NCBI GenBank assembly: GCA_016743945.1
Contig: JADGFI010000020.1
Location: 28,132 to 92,131 of the forward strand
DNA length: 64,000 nucleotides
Direction of reading: 5' to 3'
Source: Desulfobacteraceae bacterium
GTDB taxonomy: Bacteria; Desulfobacterota; Desulfobacteria; Desulfobacterales; Desulfobacteraceae
Shown: one piece after another, positions 16,877 through 25,659 of the stretch
Position numbering within the stretch: the stretch's first letter is position 1
How the letters are laid out: each line of letters starts with the position of its first letter
Made by a program: the position numbers and the translations under genes
The notes under the pieces: model-generated
Told to the model about the DNA's origin: nothing
Databases searched by the model: none
The model's input: only the letters and a program-made list of their open reading frames with translations

Positions 16877-17628
16877 ATGGCAGTGGCACCTCCGTCCACG
16901 ACAAGGGTCTGGCCGGTGATATAGGAGGACCCCTCGGATGCCAGGAAGAGAACCGGTTTGACCACATCTTCTATTTGTGCAATTTTCCCCATGGGAATGG
17001 TTGCGGTCACATGATCACAAAGTTCCTTATTGCTCCAGAAGGGTTTTGAAAAATCAGTTCGTACCATGGCCGGAGCCACGGCATTGACCTGGACATTAAA
17101 GAGAGCAAGCTCTGCGGCAAGCACCTTTGTCATCATCTCAATTCCCGCTTTGGCAATGCCGTAGATGCCCATGCCCGGGGTGGCTTTTCTGCCGGCAATG
17201 GAGGAAATAGAGACAATCTTGCCAAAGCCTTGTGTGCGCATCATAAGGGCAGCCTTTTGGCAAACCCGGAAGGTGCCGGAAAGATTGGTATCAATGATTT
17301 TTTGCCAGAGTCCCGGATCCAGATCTGCAATACCCGGGGTGATAAGATTCATCCCCACATTATTGATCAGGATATCCAGATGGTCAAACTTTTCTTGGAT
17401 GGCCGCAAACAAGGCATCCACATCATCGAGTTTGCCAATGTGGGCCGGGATGAGTGTCAGTGCTTCACTCTTTTTAAGGGTGACGGCTGCTGCCTCCAAT
17501 CCTTCTTTTTTACGGCTGCAAAGAATGACTTTTGCGCCTTCTTTTAAAAGGCTTCTGGCAATTTCAAGGCCAATGCCCCGGCTCCCGCCTGTGACCAGTG
17601 CTGTTTTATCTTTCAGATCAAAGTTCAT
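16873..17628 (-). CDS. Short-chain dehydrogenase/reductase (FabG-like)
   Basis: A 251-residue classical SDR: nucleotide loop TGGSRGIG (residues 13-20), NNVG at 89-92, catalytic Ser142 and the YxxxK pair Tyr156/Lys160. C-terminal GQTLVVDGG is standard. Arg39 after the second strand (CSRKKEG) suggests a preference for NADP(H). In this operon it would oxidise or reduce the 2- or 3-hydroxyacyl group handled by the dehydratase, for example making a 2-hydroxyacyl-CoA from the 2-oxo compound, or acting on the hydrated enoyl-CoA. The substrate is not determined. It lies 14 bases after the dehydratase subunit and overlaps the activator gene. Confidence 0.88.
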   Translation of the reverse strand: MNFDLKDKTALVTGGSRGIGLEIARSLLKEGAKVILCSRKKEGLEAAAVTLKKSEALTLIPAHIGKLDDVDALFAAIQEKFDHLDILINNVGMNLITPGIADLDPGLWQKIIDTNLSGTFRVCQKAALMMRTQGFGKIVSISSIAGRKATPGMGIYGIAKAGIEMMTKVLAAELALFNVQVNAVAPAMVRTDFSKPFWSNKELCDHVTATIPMGKIAQIEDVVKPVLFLASEGSSYITGQTLVVDGGATAI

Positions 17629-17642
17629 TGGTTTTTCCTTAT

Positions 17643-18884
17643 TTATTTTTTTTGTTTGATAATTTCCATGAAGGCATCAATCCGCGTGTCTGCCTGGGAA
17701 AGGGAAAAATTTCGTGGGTCCACCATGTCTGCCTCCAGCATGAGCACGGGAATGCCGGTTTTTTTTCGGACAATTTCCATGATGTCCATCTGGCCAAAGG
17801 AGTAAGGTTTGCAGGATCGGTTGGAGTGCATGACAAACCCGTCTACATCGTAGAGGCGGATCATGTCAAGAACCTGATCTGCCATTTCATCCACCCCGGT
17901 GTTGAGATAAATTCGGGTATAGGCTTCTGCCATTGAATCTAAAAATTTATTTTCATCAATATATTTAATGGAGGAGCACCAGGCCGAGGTATAGGTGTCT
18001 GCCACAAGACAGGCGTTGTGATCGGAAAATTTTTGGGACAGCCATTTAAGCTGGTACCACACCGGCAGATTGTCCCAGAGCAATCGGTAGCGTTCATGGG
18101 GAACAATGCTGATGCCTTTTTCCACCCGCTCTTCCATTTCCTGGAGCAATTCTTCGTAAAAATCCACGGCGATCTTTGTCCCCCTGAGGGTTACGATGAG
18201 GGCCAAAAAGAAAAAGGCATCAAAGGCGCTCATGGGCGAAGGTTTGTGGGTGGTAGTCGTAAGAATTTTTTGCCAGAGTTTCTGGCCCTGGAGGGCAAGA
18301 TGCCCCACCGCTGTCATTTTATCATGGTCAAAGGGTTTGCCTGTGGCAGTTTCAAGAAAAACAATGTATTCGTCAATCTGGCGCCGGACATAGGCGGCAA
18401 TTTGCCGTGAATATCCATTGTGGCAGACCGGGGTGTCCAGGATGAACAACGGAACCTTAAAATAGCGGGCCTGGACCTCATACCATTTGAGTACCGTGCC
18501 ACAAATATTGTTGCAGCAGACCAGCATGTCCGGTCGGGGCAGCCCGCCAAGGGGACCGCCATTGACCTGGGCACAGGAAATATCTGACCGGGCATAGGAG
18601 CAAAGATCTGAGCTGTATCCCATTTCTTCAGCCTTTGCGCACAACTCTTCCCCCATTTTGGAGGCCCCGATCATGGCGGCATGGTTTTCAGGATAGACCG
18701 GAATAATATCCATGGCAATGAGGGGTTCCACAGGGCCCCCGGAAGTGATCCAAGCCACTTTTTTGTTGTTTTCCCTGGCCGTCAAGGCTTCCAGGTAATA
18801 AGTGGTCATGATTTCCCGCATTTTTTTGGCAGATCTTATTTTTTGTTTTTCCTTGGCCGTGTCTTTGTTTTTAGTATCCGTCAT
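17643..18884 (-). CDS. 2-hydroxyacyl-CoA dehydratase subunit (HgdB/BcrB-like family)
   Basis: A 413-residue member of the HgdB/BcrC/FldB family. Cysteines expected to ligate the [4Fe-4S] cluster of component D occur in SSDLCSYARSDI, LVCCNNICGTVLKWYE and HSNRSCKPYSFGQ, all characteristic positions. These enzymes remove water from 2-hydroxyacyl-CoA by a ketyl-radical route after one-electron activation. The related benzoyl-CoA reductases dearomatise instead. Its partner is encoded immediately upstream (18922-20040). The start is preceded by an AAGGAAA site. The N-terminus (about 25 Lys-rich residues) is longer than usual. Confidence 0.88.
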   Translation of the reverse strand: MTDTKNKDTAKEKQKIRSAKKMREIMTTYYLEALTARENNKKVAWITSGGPVEPLIAMDIIPVYPENHAAMIGASKMGEELCAKAEEMGYSSDLCSYARSDISCAQVNGGPLGGLPRPDMLVCCNNICGTVLKWYEVQARYFKVPLFILDTPVCHNGYSRQIAAYVRRQIDEYIVFLETATGKPFDHDKMTAVGHLALQGQKLWQKILTTTTHKPSPMSAFDAFFFLALIVTLRGTKIAVDFYEELLQEMEERVEKGISIVPHERYRLLWDNLPVWYQLKWLSQKFSDHNACLVADTYTSAWCSSIKYIDENKFLDSMAEAYTRIYLNTGVDEMADQVLDMIRLYDVDGFVMHSNRSCKPYSFGQMDIMEIVRKKTGIPVLMLEADMVDPRNFSLSQADTRIDAFMEIIKQKK

Positions 18885-18921
18885 GGAAGGTTTCCTTAAA
18901 AATTTATAAAAAAAGCCTGGA

Positions 18922-20040
18922 TTAAATCATGTGAATAAAGGTTTCAAGGCGGGTGGAAAGCTGTCCTTGTCCCTGCTGATGGTCATCTAATTCCAGGTGG
19001 AGGCTTTTAATTCCCGCTGTGTCTAAAAATTCTTTCATATAGGGATAGTCAAAAGCATGGGGATCGCAAAATTTAAGAAGCGCAAAGATTACCCCGTCTG
19101 CCCTGTGGGTATTGGCAAGGGCCACTAAGTTTTCTCCCCGGATCGTGTTGCCCGAGTGTTTGGCCGGACAGACGGCCCTGTCTGCATACCGGGCGGTTAA
19201 GGCTTCCAGGGGATCAATATCCACTGGAATAATCCCTTCAAACCAACGATTGCCCGTGCACAGATCATCTGCCACCACCGTACCGCCACAGGCTTCGATG
19301 AGACTGTAAATATCGACCATGTCACAGATGGAGCCTGCAAGAATGATCCGTTTGGCCAAAGAAGGCGGGGGATCTTTTTTTTCAAGGACAAGGACAATGG
19401 TCTCAAGCCTTTGGGCAAGCTCCTCTCTGTCCATGATCATGGCGCCTTTGACAATGGCAAACAGATCAATTTCCCGTATAAGGCCTGGAGACTTACTTTT
19501 GAGTTCGTAGATCCGGGCCAGATTTTTGCGGATGCGGTTGAAAAGACAAATGGAGGCCTCAAGGTCTGCCGGGACGATGGGATGGCCAATGGCTTTTTCA
19601 AGGTCGGTTTGGAACTTTTTGAGGACATCTGTCATATAGGCCCTTGCACTTGCGGTGTTGAGCTTGACCGGCATGATTACATCGGCAAAAAAACCATGGT
19701 TTGTGTTCAGCCGCCAGATATCACTGAGGCGCTGGATGGAATCACAGGTATGGGGAAAAACCATGCCGTCTAAATAATCCAACCGGCCTGCCAGGCTGTC
19801 TTCGAGCACCCCCCGGACAAGAGAGCAGCAATAGGCCTGGAGATGGTTTTCCGCCAGACTGATCTCTGATTTGGAGGAAAACAGCCGCATGGGGTGAAAA
19901 CCGGCGGCATAAATCAGTTCTTCCGGAGCATAGGAACACATATACCCGATGATCTTTCGGGAACCAGCTTTTATGCCGGCAGCAAGGGTTGCCGGGTCAT
20001 TTATGGCAATGTGGAAGGGATCTATTTCTTTCATCTTCAA
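18922..20040 (-). CDS. 2-hydroxyacyl-CoA dehydratase subunit (HgdA-like family)
   Basis: A 372-residue second dehydratase subunit. Family landmarks: GYMCSYAPEELIYAAGFHP (residues 33-51), HLQAYCCSLVRGVLED, MVFPHTCDSIQRLSDIW and LLKFCDPHAFDYPYM near the C-terminus, each with a conserved cysteine. Together with the product of 17643-18884 it should form the heterodimeric component D. It overlaps the ligase gene by 4 bases (20037-20040), and the next gene follows after 37 bases, so the whole set is one transcript. The substrate class is not evident from these motifs. Confidence 0.87.
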   Translation of the reverse strand: MKMKEIDPFHIAINDPATLAAGIKAGSRKIIGYMCSYAPEELIYAAGFHPMRLFSSKSEISLAENHLQAYCCSLVRGVLEDSLAGRLDYLDGMVFPHTCDSIQRLSDIWRLNTNHGFFADVIMPVKLNTASARAYMTDVLKKFQTDLEKAIGHPIVPADLEASICLFNRIRKNLARIYELKSKSPGLIREIDLFAIVKGAMIMDREELAQRLETIVLVLEKKDPPPSLAKRIILAGSICDMVDIYSLIEACGGTVVADDLCTGNRWFEGIIPVDIDPLEALTARYADRAVCPAKHSGNTIRGENLVALANTHRADGVIFALLKFCDPHAFDYPYMKEFLDTAGIKSLHLELDDHQQGQGQLSTRLETFIHMI

Positions 20041-21758
20041 TGGTCTCCTGTGTATTCGCCCTTTTGGCGTAAACTTTCTAATTCCTGGTCTTCCAGTGTT
20101 TTAAAGGCCACTTTGCCCACCAGGGTGGTGGGAAGGGTTTCCCTGAATTCAATGGCCCGGGGACAGCTCCATTTGATCAGATGACTTCGGCAGTGGGTGA
20201 TGATCTCCTTTTCGGTGGCACCATCGGGTAAAGTTCCCTTCTTTAGTACCACAAAGGCCTTGACCCGTTCAACCTGTTCTTGGTCCGGCACTCCAATGAC
20301 ACAAGCCTCTGCCACATGGGGGTGCAAGTAGAGAATCTCTTCCACCTGGGCCGGGTAAACATTCATGCCCGAGGATTTGATCATCCGTTTCTGGCGCAAT
20401 TTAAAATAAAAGAACCCGCTCTCATCCTGGCTTGCAATGTCACCGGTGTGGAGCCAGGTTTTGCCGTCGCCATGAATTTTCAGGGTTTTGTCGGTTTCTT
20501 CTTTTTGGTTTAAGTATCCTTTCATCACAGCAGGGCCGTTCAGGCAGATTTCTCCGTCTTCCCCCAGGGGCGCTTTTTCTGTGGTGTCTTGTCTGACAAT
20601 TTTAGCGTCCATGTCTGAAAAGGGGACCCCGATGCTGTTCTGGCGGTAAGTGTCCATGGGCATGGCCATGATGGCGGTGACAGCTTCCGTGAGGCCGTAT
20701 CCTTCCAATAATTTGACATTGCCGCCCCTGGATCGGACAATGGTTTCAAACTCTTCTTTTACAATCCTTGGCAGGGTGTCAGCACCGCAGAAGGCCGCCT
20801 TGAGGCAGGCAAGGTCTGCATTTTGGAAATCTTTATTTTTGTTCAAAGAGGCATAAAGGGTGGGGATGCCGATGATGAAACTGGGTTTTTTGGTTCGTAT
20901 GAGTTTTGCCACAATTTGGGGGGTGAACTGGGGTACCAATATGCTTTTGCCCCCTCCCATAAAGGCCGCGTTGACGCAGACCCCCAGGCCAAACCCATGG
21001 AAAATGGGCAGAATAGCCAAAATGGAATCATTTTCATCCAGGTTGCCCCAAGCCGCTACCATCATGCCCTGGGAAATAAAATTCATATTGGAGAGAAGGA
21101 TTCCCTTGGGTTTTCCCGTGGTGCCGCCGCTGTATAAAATCACAGCGGTGTCGTCGGCGGCCATTGGGGCTTTTTTTTGTTTTGGAAAAGAGCCCTTCAT
21201 CAGGTTTTGCCACCAGAAAACGGTTGGATCCTGGGGAACCTTGGGGATTTTCCTCCCTTTGGTCAGCCAGAAGCCGAATTGCTTGACAGGGGACAGGTAA
21301 TCACCTATCCGGGTCAGAATCAGTCGTTTGCAGTGGGTCTTTTCCATGGCAGTCTTGAATTTGCCATAAAAGGCATCCAGGGTCAGGGCCATGGAAGAGT
21401 TGGATATCGTTAAATAAAATTCAATTTCATTTTCTGTGGACAGGGGATGGATCATGCTGGCCACGGCCCCCAGCTTGTTGGCGGCATAAAAGCAGATAAT
21501 TCCCTGGGGAGAGGTGGGCATGGAGATGGTAATGGTGTCTCCCTTTTTAAGTCCCAGGTTGGCAAGACCATCGGCGCAAAGGCAAATGGCCTCGGAAAAT
21601 TTATTGTAAGTGCACAGGGTGCCCATAAAATCCCAGGCAATTTTGTCCGGAACCCGAATGGCTGATTGCATAACGGCTTCGTACATGGTCACACTAGGGT
21701 AGTCCAGGGAGTGGGGCACTTCTGCATAATGGTCCAACCAGGGGCGGTTTTTCAGCAT
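20037..21758 (-). CDS. AMP-forming acyl-CoA synthetase
   Basis: A 573-residue adenylating enzyme with the P-loop-like ILYSGGTTGKPKGILLS motif, YGLTE (EGYGLTEAVTA), HTGDIASQDESGFFYF and the hinge/A8 region RMIKSSGMNVYPAQVEE. The catalytic lysine is probably in TLVGKVAFKTL. It activates a carboxylic acid to its CoA ester, and as the first gene of the dehydratase operon it presumably makes the pathway's starting thioester. The overall sequence is of the fatty/aromatic acid CoA ligase type, and chain length or aromaticity cannot be read from sequence alone. A GGAG site precedes the ATG, and a palindromic operator lies about 75-90 bases upstream. Confidence 0.9.
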   Translation of the reverse strand: MLKNRPWLDHYAEVPHSLDYPSVTMYEAVMQSAIRVPDKIAWDFMGTLCTYNKFSEAICLCADGLANLGLKKGDTITISMPTSPQGIICFYAANKLGAVASMIHPLSTENEIEFYLTISNSSMALTLDAFYGKFKTAMEKTHCKRLILTRIGDYLSPVKQFGFWLTKGRKIPKVPQDPTVFWWQNLMKGSFPKQKKAPMAADDTAVILYSGGTTGKPKGILLSNMNFISQGMMVAAWGNLDENDSILAILPIFHGFGLGVCVNAAFMGGGKSILVPQFTPQIVAKLIRTKKPSFIIGIPTLYASLNKNKDFQNADLACLKAAFCGADTLPRIVKEEFETIVRSRGGNVKLLEGYGLTEAVTAIMAMPMDTYRQNSIGVPFSDMDAKIVRQDTTEKAPLGEDGEICLNGPAVMKGYLNQKEETDKTLKIHGDGKTWLHTGDIASQDESGFFYFKLRQKRMIKSSGMNVYPAQVEEILYLHPHVAEACVIGVPDQEQVERVKAFVVLKKGTLPDGATEKEIITHCRSHLIKWSCPRAIEFRETLPTTLVGKVAFKTLEDQELESLRQKGEYTGDH

Positions 21759-21831
21759 TTTTTCTCCTTCTTCTGCGCCGCATTAATAGAGATTAAAACC
21801 ACAAAACGTTCTTTTGTCTACTGGTTTTTAT

Positions 21832-21848
21832 ATCGAACGTCGGTCGAT
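21832..21848. promoter_or_regulatory. Probable TetR-family operator
   Basis: ATCGAACG-T-CGGTCGAT is a near-perfect 8-1-8 palindrome in the 174-base gap between the acyl-CoA ligase operon (minus) and the divergent TetR gene (plus). Its position and symmetry fit a site from which the regulator would repress both directions, with release by an acyl-CoA as the likely signal. Confidence 0.6.
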
Positions 21849-21932
21849 GTGTCAACCATTGCTTGATGAATTCTTCGGGGTATGTTATGGAAAAGAGCAG
21901 GTCAGAACACAATGGAATAATACAGGACACCA

Positions 21933-22601
21933 ATGAATAAAAACAATACTCTCAGTAAACTCAAGGCAAAGGAAAGAAAACTTCGACAGCAGATTATTAT
22001 TGATGCAGCCCGGGAAGTTTTTGGTCAGAAAACCTATGACAAGGCCAGCATGGCAGAGATCGCAACGGCCGCTGGTATTGCGAAGTCTTCCATCTACACC
22101 TATTTTAAGAGCCAGGAAGAATTGTACGCCAAAATCGCTTATATGGATTCCTGCAATTTTATAGAGGATCTTCAATCCCGTATTCATCAGGCTGGTATGG
22201 GGGGCCTGGACCAAGCGGATAAGGAGCAGGTGGACCCCGGGGAAAAGTGTGTGAAGATCTGTATCACCCATTTTTTGGCATATTATATTGCCCATACTGC
22301 CCAATGGCGGATGATTACCCATTTCGCCCTTCACGGCAATAAGGATATGGAGGCGGTGGACCAGCTCAATGAAATTGGCCGCAGGTTGATGGATTTGTTT
22401 GAATCGGTATTCCGGAAACTTGGATGTGAAAAAGAGGCACGGATTTTGGCCCATACCCTGTTTTCCTGTCTTTCCGGTATCCTCATTGCCTTTCGAAATT
22501 ATCCCGGCCGGACAGAAGCCGAGCGAATTGTCCATATGACACGTATCGGAGATGTGGTGGAAGCCATGGTTCTATCCCTGGTTCGAAAAGATAAAGAGTG
22601 A
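21933..22601 (+). CDS. TetR/AcrR-family transcriptional regulator
   Basis: A 222-residue regulator. The N-terminal helix-turn-helix is standard TetR (REVFGQKTYDKASMAEIATA, then GIAKSSIYTYFKSQEELYAKI, residues 28-68). The rest is a helical ligand-binding domain. Transcribed divergently from the acyl-CoA ligase/dehydratase operon with a palindrome between, it most likely represses that operon and itself, and senses an acyl-CoA or free acid. The ligand is not known. The ATG at 21933 lacks a strong ribosome site, with only a weak AGGA upstream (about 21924). Confidence 0.88.
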   Translation: MNKNNTLSKLKAKERKLRQQIIIDAAREVFGQKTYDKASMAEIATAAGIAKSSIYTYFKSQEELYAKIAYMDSCNFIEDLQSRIHQAGMGGLDQADKEQVDPGEKCVKICITHFLAYYIAHTAQWRMITHFALHGNKDMEAVDQLNEIGRRLMDLFESVFRKLGCEKEARILAHTLFSCLSGILIAFRNYPGRTEAERIVHMTRIGDVVEAMVLSLVRKDKE

Positions 22602-22784
22602 CTCTATTATTGGGTGATCAATCCGTTAGCGCTTACCTTTTTTGCTTGATCTCGTGTTTTCTCGGTGTCAAAGCCGGTAATGAAAATCAAGCAGGCGTTG
22701 TGGTCTTGGTCCCATGCACTACAACCGATTCAACACACTGGTCAAAGGATGGTCATGGGGAAAGGGGTATACCATGGAATGGGG

Positions 22785-22806
22785 AGGGGCGATGATTATC
22801 ACCCCT
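22785..22806. terminator. Weak hairpin between convergent genes
   Basis: AGGGG-C-GAT at 22785-22793 pairs with ATC-A-CCCCT at 22798-22806 around a GATT loop, with a C/A mismatch. On the plus strand, eight T residues follow about 15 bases later. It could terminate the TetR or the ferredoxin gene transcript. The rest of 22602-22825 shows no gene. Confidence 0.35.
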
Positions 22807-22825
22807 AAATATAGCCAAGTTTTTT

Positions 22826-23632
22826 TTAAATAAATATTTCCGGCTCTCTTCGGGCTTGAAAATTTTTACTCACCCAGTTGGCGATCTTGTTTACTATTGG
22901 ATCATCCACGACCCGTGCGCCAGCCGAGCAATTTTTTACACAGGCATTACATAAAATACAGGCCTGGCTGTCTGTCTTAACGGTATCTTCGATGATGATC
23001 GCCCCAACAGGACAAATGGACGCACACTCGCCGCACAACGTGCAATCTTTATCAAGGGTTGAAGCAGATTTGTCCGCCAGGGCGCTTCTGTCCCGGTCAA
23101 TGTAAGTCGTGTTACCGGGCAGTGTGATTATGGATGCCTCGTCTATTGAACCAAGCGTTCTTAACTTGGCGCGTATTTTTGAACCAAATTTTTTCGCAGC
23201 TATTATATCTTGTCCGTCGGGGCGACCATTCGCCATTTGTCTGTTAGCGGTGGCAAAAGAATGCTCTCCGATAAACGCCCCTCCGGCCACCGGTAGAAAT
23301 CCCAGTTCCCTGGTCAGATCACTCAGTTCAATCAAGGCATCCTCAAAATCTCTGTTGCCGTATACCACAACAACGACTGCCGGCGTTTTGTCGGCTTTTA
23401 ACTGTCTCAACCTGGGGATGGCCGTTCTGGACACTCTGCCTTCATAGACCGGGACCCCGAAAATAACAAATTCATCTTTACTTCCATCGGGTTTTAGATT
23501 ATCAGCCGTCGGTAGTGTCAAATCCATCTGCTCTATCTCGTTTGCCCCGAATCCTTCGGCAATTCCATTAAGAATTTTTGCAGTTGTTCCGGTTGGTGAG
23601 AAATAGACAAGTTTTACAGTATTAAAGTTCAC
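22826..23632 (-). CDS. EFR1-type flavodoxin-ferredoxin fusion
   Basis: A 268-residue protein with an N-terminal flavodoxin-like domain (YFSPTGTTAKI binding the FMN phosphate, GVPVYEGRV, VVVYGNRDFEDAL) and a C-terminal two-cluster ferredoxin (CTLCGECASICPVG and CILCNACVKNCSAG). This is the EFR1 family layout, an electron carrier or reductase found in many anaerobes. The electron donor and acceptor are not indicated by its neighbours. It is monocistronic, with the ATG at 23630-23632 preceded by an AAGGAGT site. Confidence 0.88.
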   Translation of the reverse strand: MNFNTVKLVYFSPTGTTAKILNGIAEGFGANEIEQMDLTLPTADNLKPDGSKDEFVIFGVPVYEGRVSRTAIPRLRQLKADKTPAVVVVVYGNRDFEDALIELSDLTRELGFLPVAGGAFIGEHSFATANRQMANGRPDGQDIIAAKKFGSKIRAKLRTLGSIDEASIITLPGNTTYIDRDRSALADKSASTLDKDCTLCGECASICPVGAIIIEDTVKTDSQACILCNACVKNCSAGARVVDDPIVNKIANWVSKNFQARREPEIFI

Positions 23633-23832
23633 AGCAATACTCCTTATTGATGATAATATTTTTTGCCTATCTTACTTTTATTTTGTTAAACTGGGGCGCT
23701 TTCAATGAATCGTTCTATCACAATCAATGTTTCTAAGGTAGTCCAAAAGAGACCATTTTTCTGGTTTGACAAGAAAGAAGCCAGGGGATATCATCAAGTA
23801 CGCTTTTTTACGCTAAAAAGGGGGAAACGCAA

Positions 23833-24261
23833 ATGCCATTACCCAATAAAAAAGGATGGCTGGCTATTTTATTTATTATTTTCTGCCTGGCCGTACCTTT
23901 TGGGCTGACCTATTATGTGTCAACACCAAAGTCCAAGGAACGGTTTGAAGCGTGGAAGACCCGGGGGACTAATGCCAATGTCCAAGCAGAATCCCAGATA
24001 TCGGCCAAGCAATTACTATTGATAAAAAATGATCGGGTAAAGGTCAAGAATACCTGTCTAGTGTTTAAAGGGCTTGAAAAGGGTCAGGTTTTACTGGACC
24101 TTTATTTGCTTGAACTGGATCCGGTACATGCCTATCCCCAGCGATTTTCCAGAGAAACCAATGGGAAGGCCATCCGGTTGGGGGATGTGACCTATGCGGT
24201 AAAATCTGCAAACAATTCTTCATTAACCTTAAAAGTTCTCCAGGCCATGGGGACTTACTGA
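23833..24261 (+). CDS. Small membrane-anchored protein of unknown function
   Basis: A 142-residue protein with one N-terminal membrane helix (GWLAILFIIFCLAVPFGLTYY, residues 8-28) and a soluble, presumably periplasmic domain rich in beta strands (RVKVKNTCLVFKGLEKGQVL, then LGDVTYAVKSANNSSLTLKV). I do not recognise a family. The ATG at 23833 follows a GGGGGAAA site. The flavoprotein gene begins 36 bases after its stop, so they may be cotranscribed. The 200 bases before it hold no gene. Confidence 0.55.
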   Translation: MPLPNKKGWLAILFIIFCLAVPFGLTYYVSTPKSKERFEAWKTRGTNANVQAESQISAKQLLLIKNDRVKVKNTCLVFKGLEKGQVLLDLYLLELDPVHAYPQRFSRETNGKAIRLGDVTYAVKSANNSSLTLKVLQAMGTY

Positions 24262-24297
24262 TTTGAAACCTGATGTAATATTTGTTAAATAGGGCCC

Positions 24298-25374
24298 ATG
24301 ATTGATGTTGTTATCATAGGGGCAGGTCCTGCCGGAACTGCTGCTGCCTTTGACTTGCTGTCCAGCGGTTTTTCCGTGTTGTTGCTGGACAAATATGCTT
24401 TTCCTAAAAAAAAAGCCTGTGCCGGTGGAATCACTCCCAAGGCCGTGGCATTGTTCCGGTATGATATTTCTTCTCTTATCCGGCAGGAGTGTCGCAGTAT
24501 AAAAATTCGACCCCAACCTGGGCGGGCCTTTGTGATTCAGGATGAAAATCCCCTGTGCCATATGATCCAGCGATGGGAGCTGGACCTTTTTTCTTTGAAC
24601 ATGGTTCAAAGAAAAGGCGGTCAATTCCAGGTGGTCAAAAAGATTGTTTCCATTCAAGAAAAAAAATTTCATACAGAGATCAGAACCAGTGACCAATTGA
24701 TAAAATCTTGTTACCTTATCGGTGCGGATGGGGCCAATTCTATTGTGAGGCGCTTGACCCGGACTTTTTGCCGGGTGAACCGTTATCCTGCCCTTGAGGC
24801 GGATATCCGGGTAGATCATCCTGAACGCCATTCAATGGAATTTGATTTTTCCATGCCGGGAAGAGGGTATTATTGGATTTTTCCCAAGGGAAATCACCTG
24901 AATATCGGTATTTATTCCACAACAGGTCACCCGGCTCTAAAACAACTACAACTGGCTGAATATGCCCAAAAACGGTTTGGCACGGACCGGCTTCAGGCAG
25001 TAAGGGGATATTCCATTGGTGTGGGGGGGTATGCCTATCGTCCGGGGTCAGGAAGGGTTCTTTTGTCCGGGGATGCTGCCGGATTTGGGGAAAATCTTCT
25101 CGGGGAAGGGATATATTTTGCTCTTAAAAGTGGACAGGCTGCTGCCCGGGCCATTGTCTTGGCTTCTGCTGACAGCGTTTCTCCGGGTGTGGCCTATGCC
25201 AAAGAGATTAAAAAGATAAGGACTGATCTTCGGCTATACCATTTAAGTGCCAAGTGTCTCTATTCCTTTCCCTCATTTTCATTAAAATTATTGTCTCTTC
25301 CTTTGTTTCATAAAAAATTTGCAAAAGGGTATGCCGATGGCAAAACCCTTGGGCAGATTCTTCTGTGTCGATAG
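24298..25374 (+). CDS. Geranylgeranyl-reductase-family FAD oxidoreductase
   Basis: A 358-residue flavoprotein with the N-terminal FAD-binding GxGxxG motif (VVIIGAGPAGTAAAFDL), CAGGITPKAV, and the second FAD motif GADGANSIVRR. These are followed by GRGYYWIFPKG and GDAAGFGENLLGEGIYFALKSGQ, a signature of the geranylgeranyl reductase family. Such enzymes reduce isoprenoid double bonds in lipids, quinones or chlorophyll side chains. In non-photosynthetic bacteria a role in menaquinone or lipid side-chain saturation is plausible but unproven. The ATG is at the GxGxxG-proximal end as usual. Confidence 0.85.
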   Translation: MIDVVIIGAGPAGTAAAFDLLSSGFSVLLLDKYAFPKKKACAGGITPKAVALFRYDISSLIRQECRSIKIRPQPGRAFVIQDENPLCHMIQRWELDLFSLNMVQRKGGQFQVVKKIVSIQEKKFHTEIRTSDQLIKSCYLIGADGANSIVRRLTRTFCRVNRYPALEADIRVDHPERHSMEFDFSMPGRGYYWIFPKGNHLNIGIYSTTGHPALKQLQLAEYAQKRFGTDRLQAVRGYSIGVGGYAYRPGSGRVLLSGDAAGFGENLLGEGIYFALKSGQAAARAIVLASADSVSPGVAYAKEIKKIRTDLRLYHLSAKCLYSFPSFSLKLLSLPLFHKKFAKGYADGKTLGQILLCR

Positions 25375-25468
25375 CGCCCCTGGATTATTAAAATTGGAAT
25401 TGTTTGTTGTTTGGTGGGAAATGACAAATTTGTATTAAAAAGAGATTGATTTTGTATGGATTGTTAGT

Positions 25469-25511
25469 AAATTACATTATTGCAACTAAAATAATTCCAA
25501 TAATGTAATTT
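25469..25511. repeat. Perfect inverted repeat upstream of glnK
   Basis: AAATTACATTATTG (25469-25482) is repeated in inverted form at 25498-25511 with a 15-base spacer. Its centre is about 130 bases before the predicted glnK transcription start, the usual position for an enhancer bound by a sigma-54 activator. It could alternatively be a weak terminator for the flavoprotein gene, although no T tract follows directly. Confidence 0.55.
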
Positions 25512-25594
25512 GCTGAGAGTTTTTAAAAAGCCATTTTAGTTTTAACTATTATAAATTCAGATACTTATGAACAATTTTGCTTGGAAGTTTTCTT

Positions 25595-25610
25595 TGGCAC
25601 CCCTTTTGCT
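25595..25610 (+). promoter_or_regulatory. Sigma-54 promoter of glnK-amtB
   Basis: TGGCACCCCTTTTGCT matches the sigma-54 consensus with the -24 GG and -12 GC exactly ten bases apart. Transcription would begin near 25622, about 38 bases before the glnK ATG. This is the expected nitrogen control of glnK-amtB by an NtrC-type activator. Confidence 0.88.
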
Positions 25611-25659
25611 CTATGGAGAATTAAGTTGTTTCTATGTAAATCTGAAAAAGGGAGAAAAA

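Noticed and set aside
23705..23908. 67-codon plus-strand frame before the small membrane protein
   Set aside because: Overlaps the better-supported gene starting at 23833 in another frame and has no plausible ribosome site.
25567..25659. N-terminal extension of GlnK from the ATG at 25567
   Set aside because: That start lies upstream of the sigma-54 promoter and would add 31 residues not found in PII proteins.
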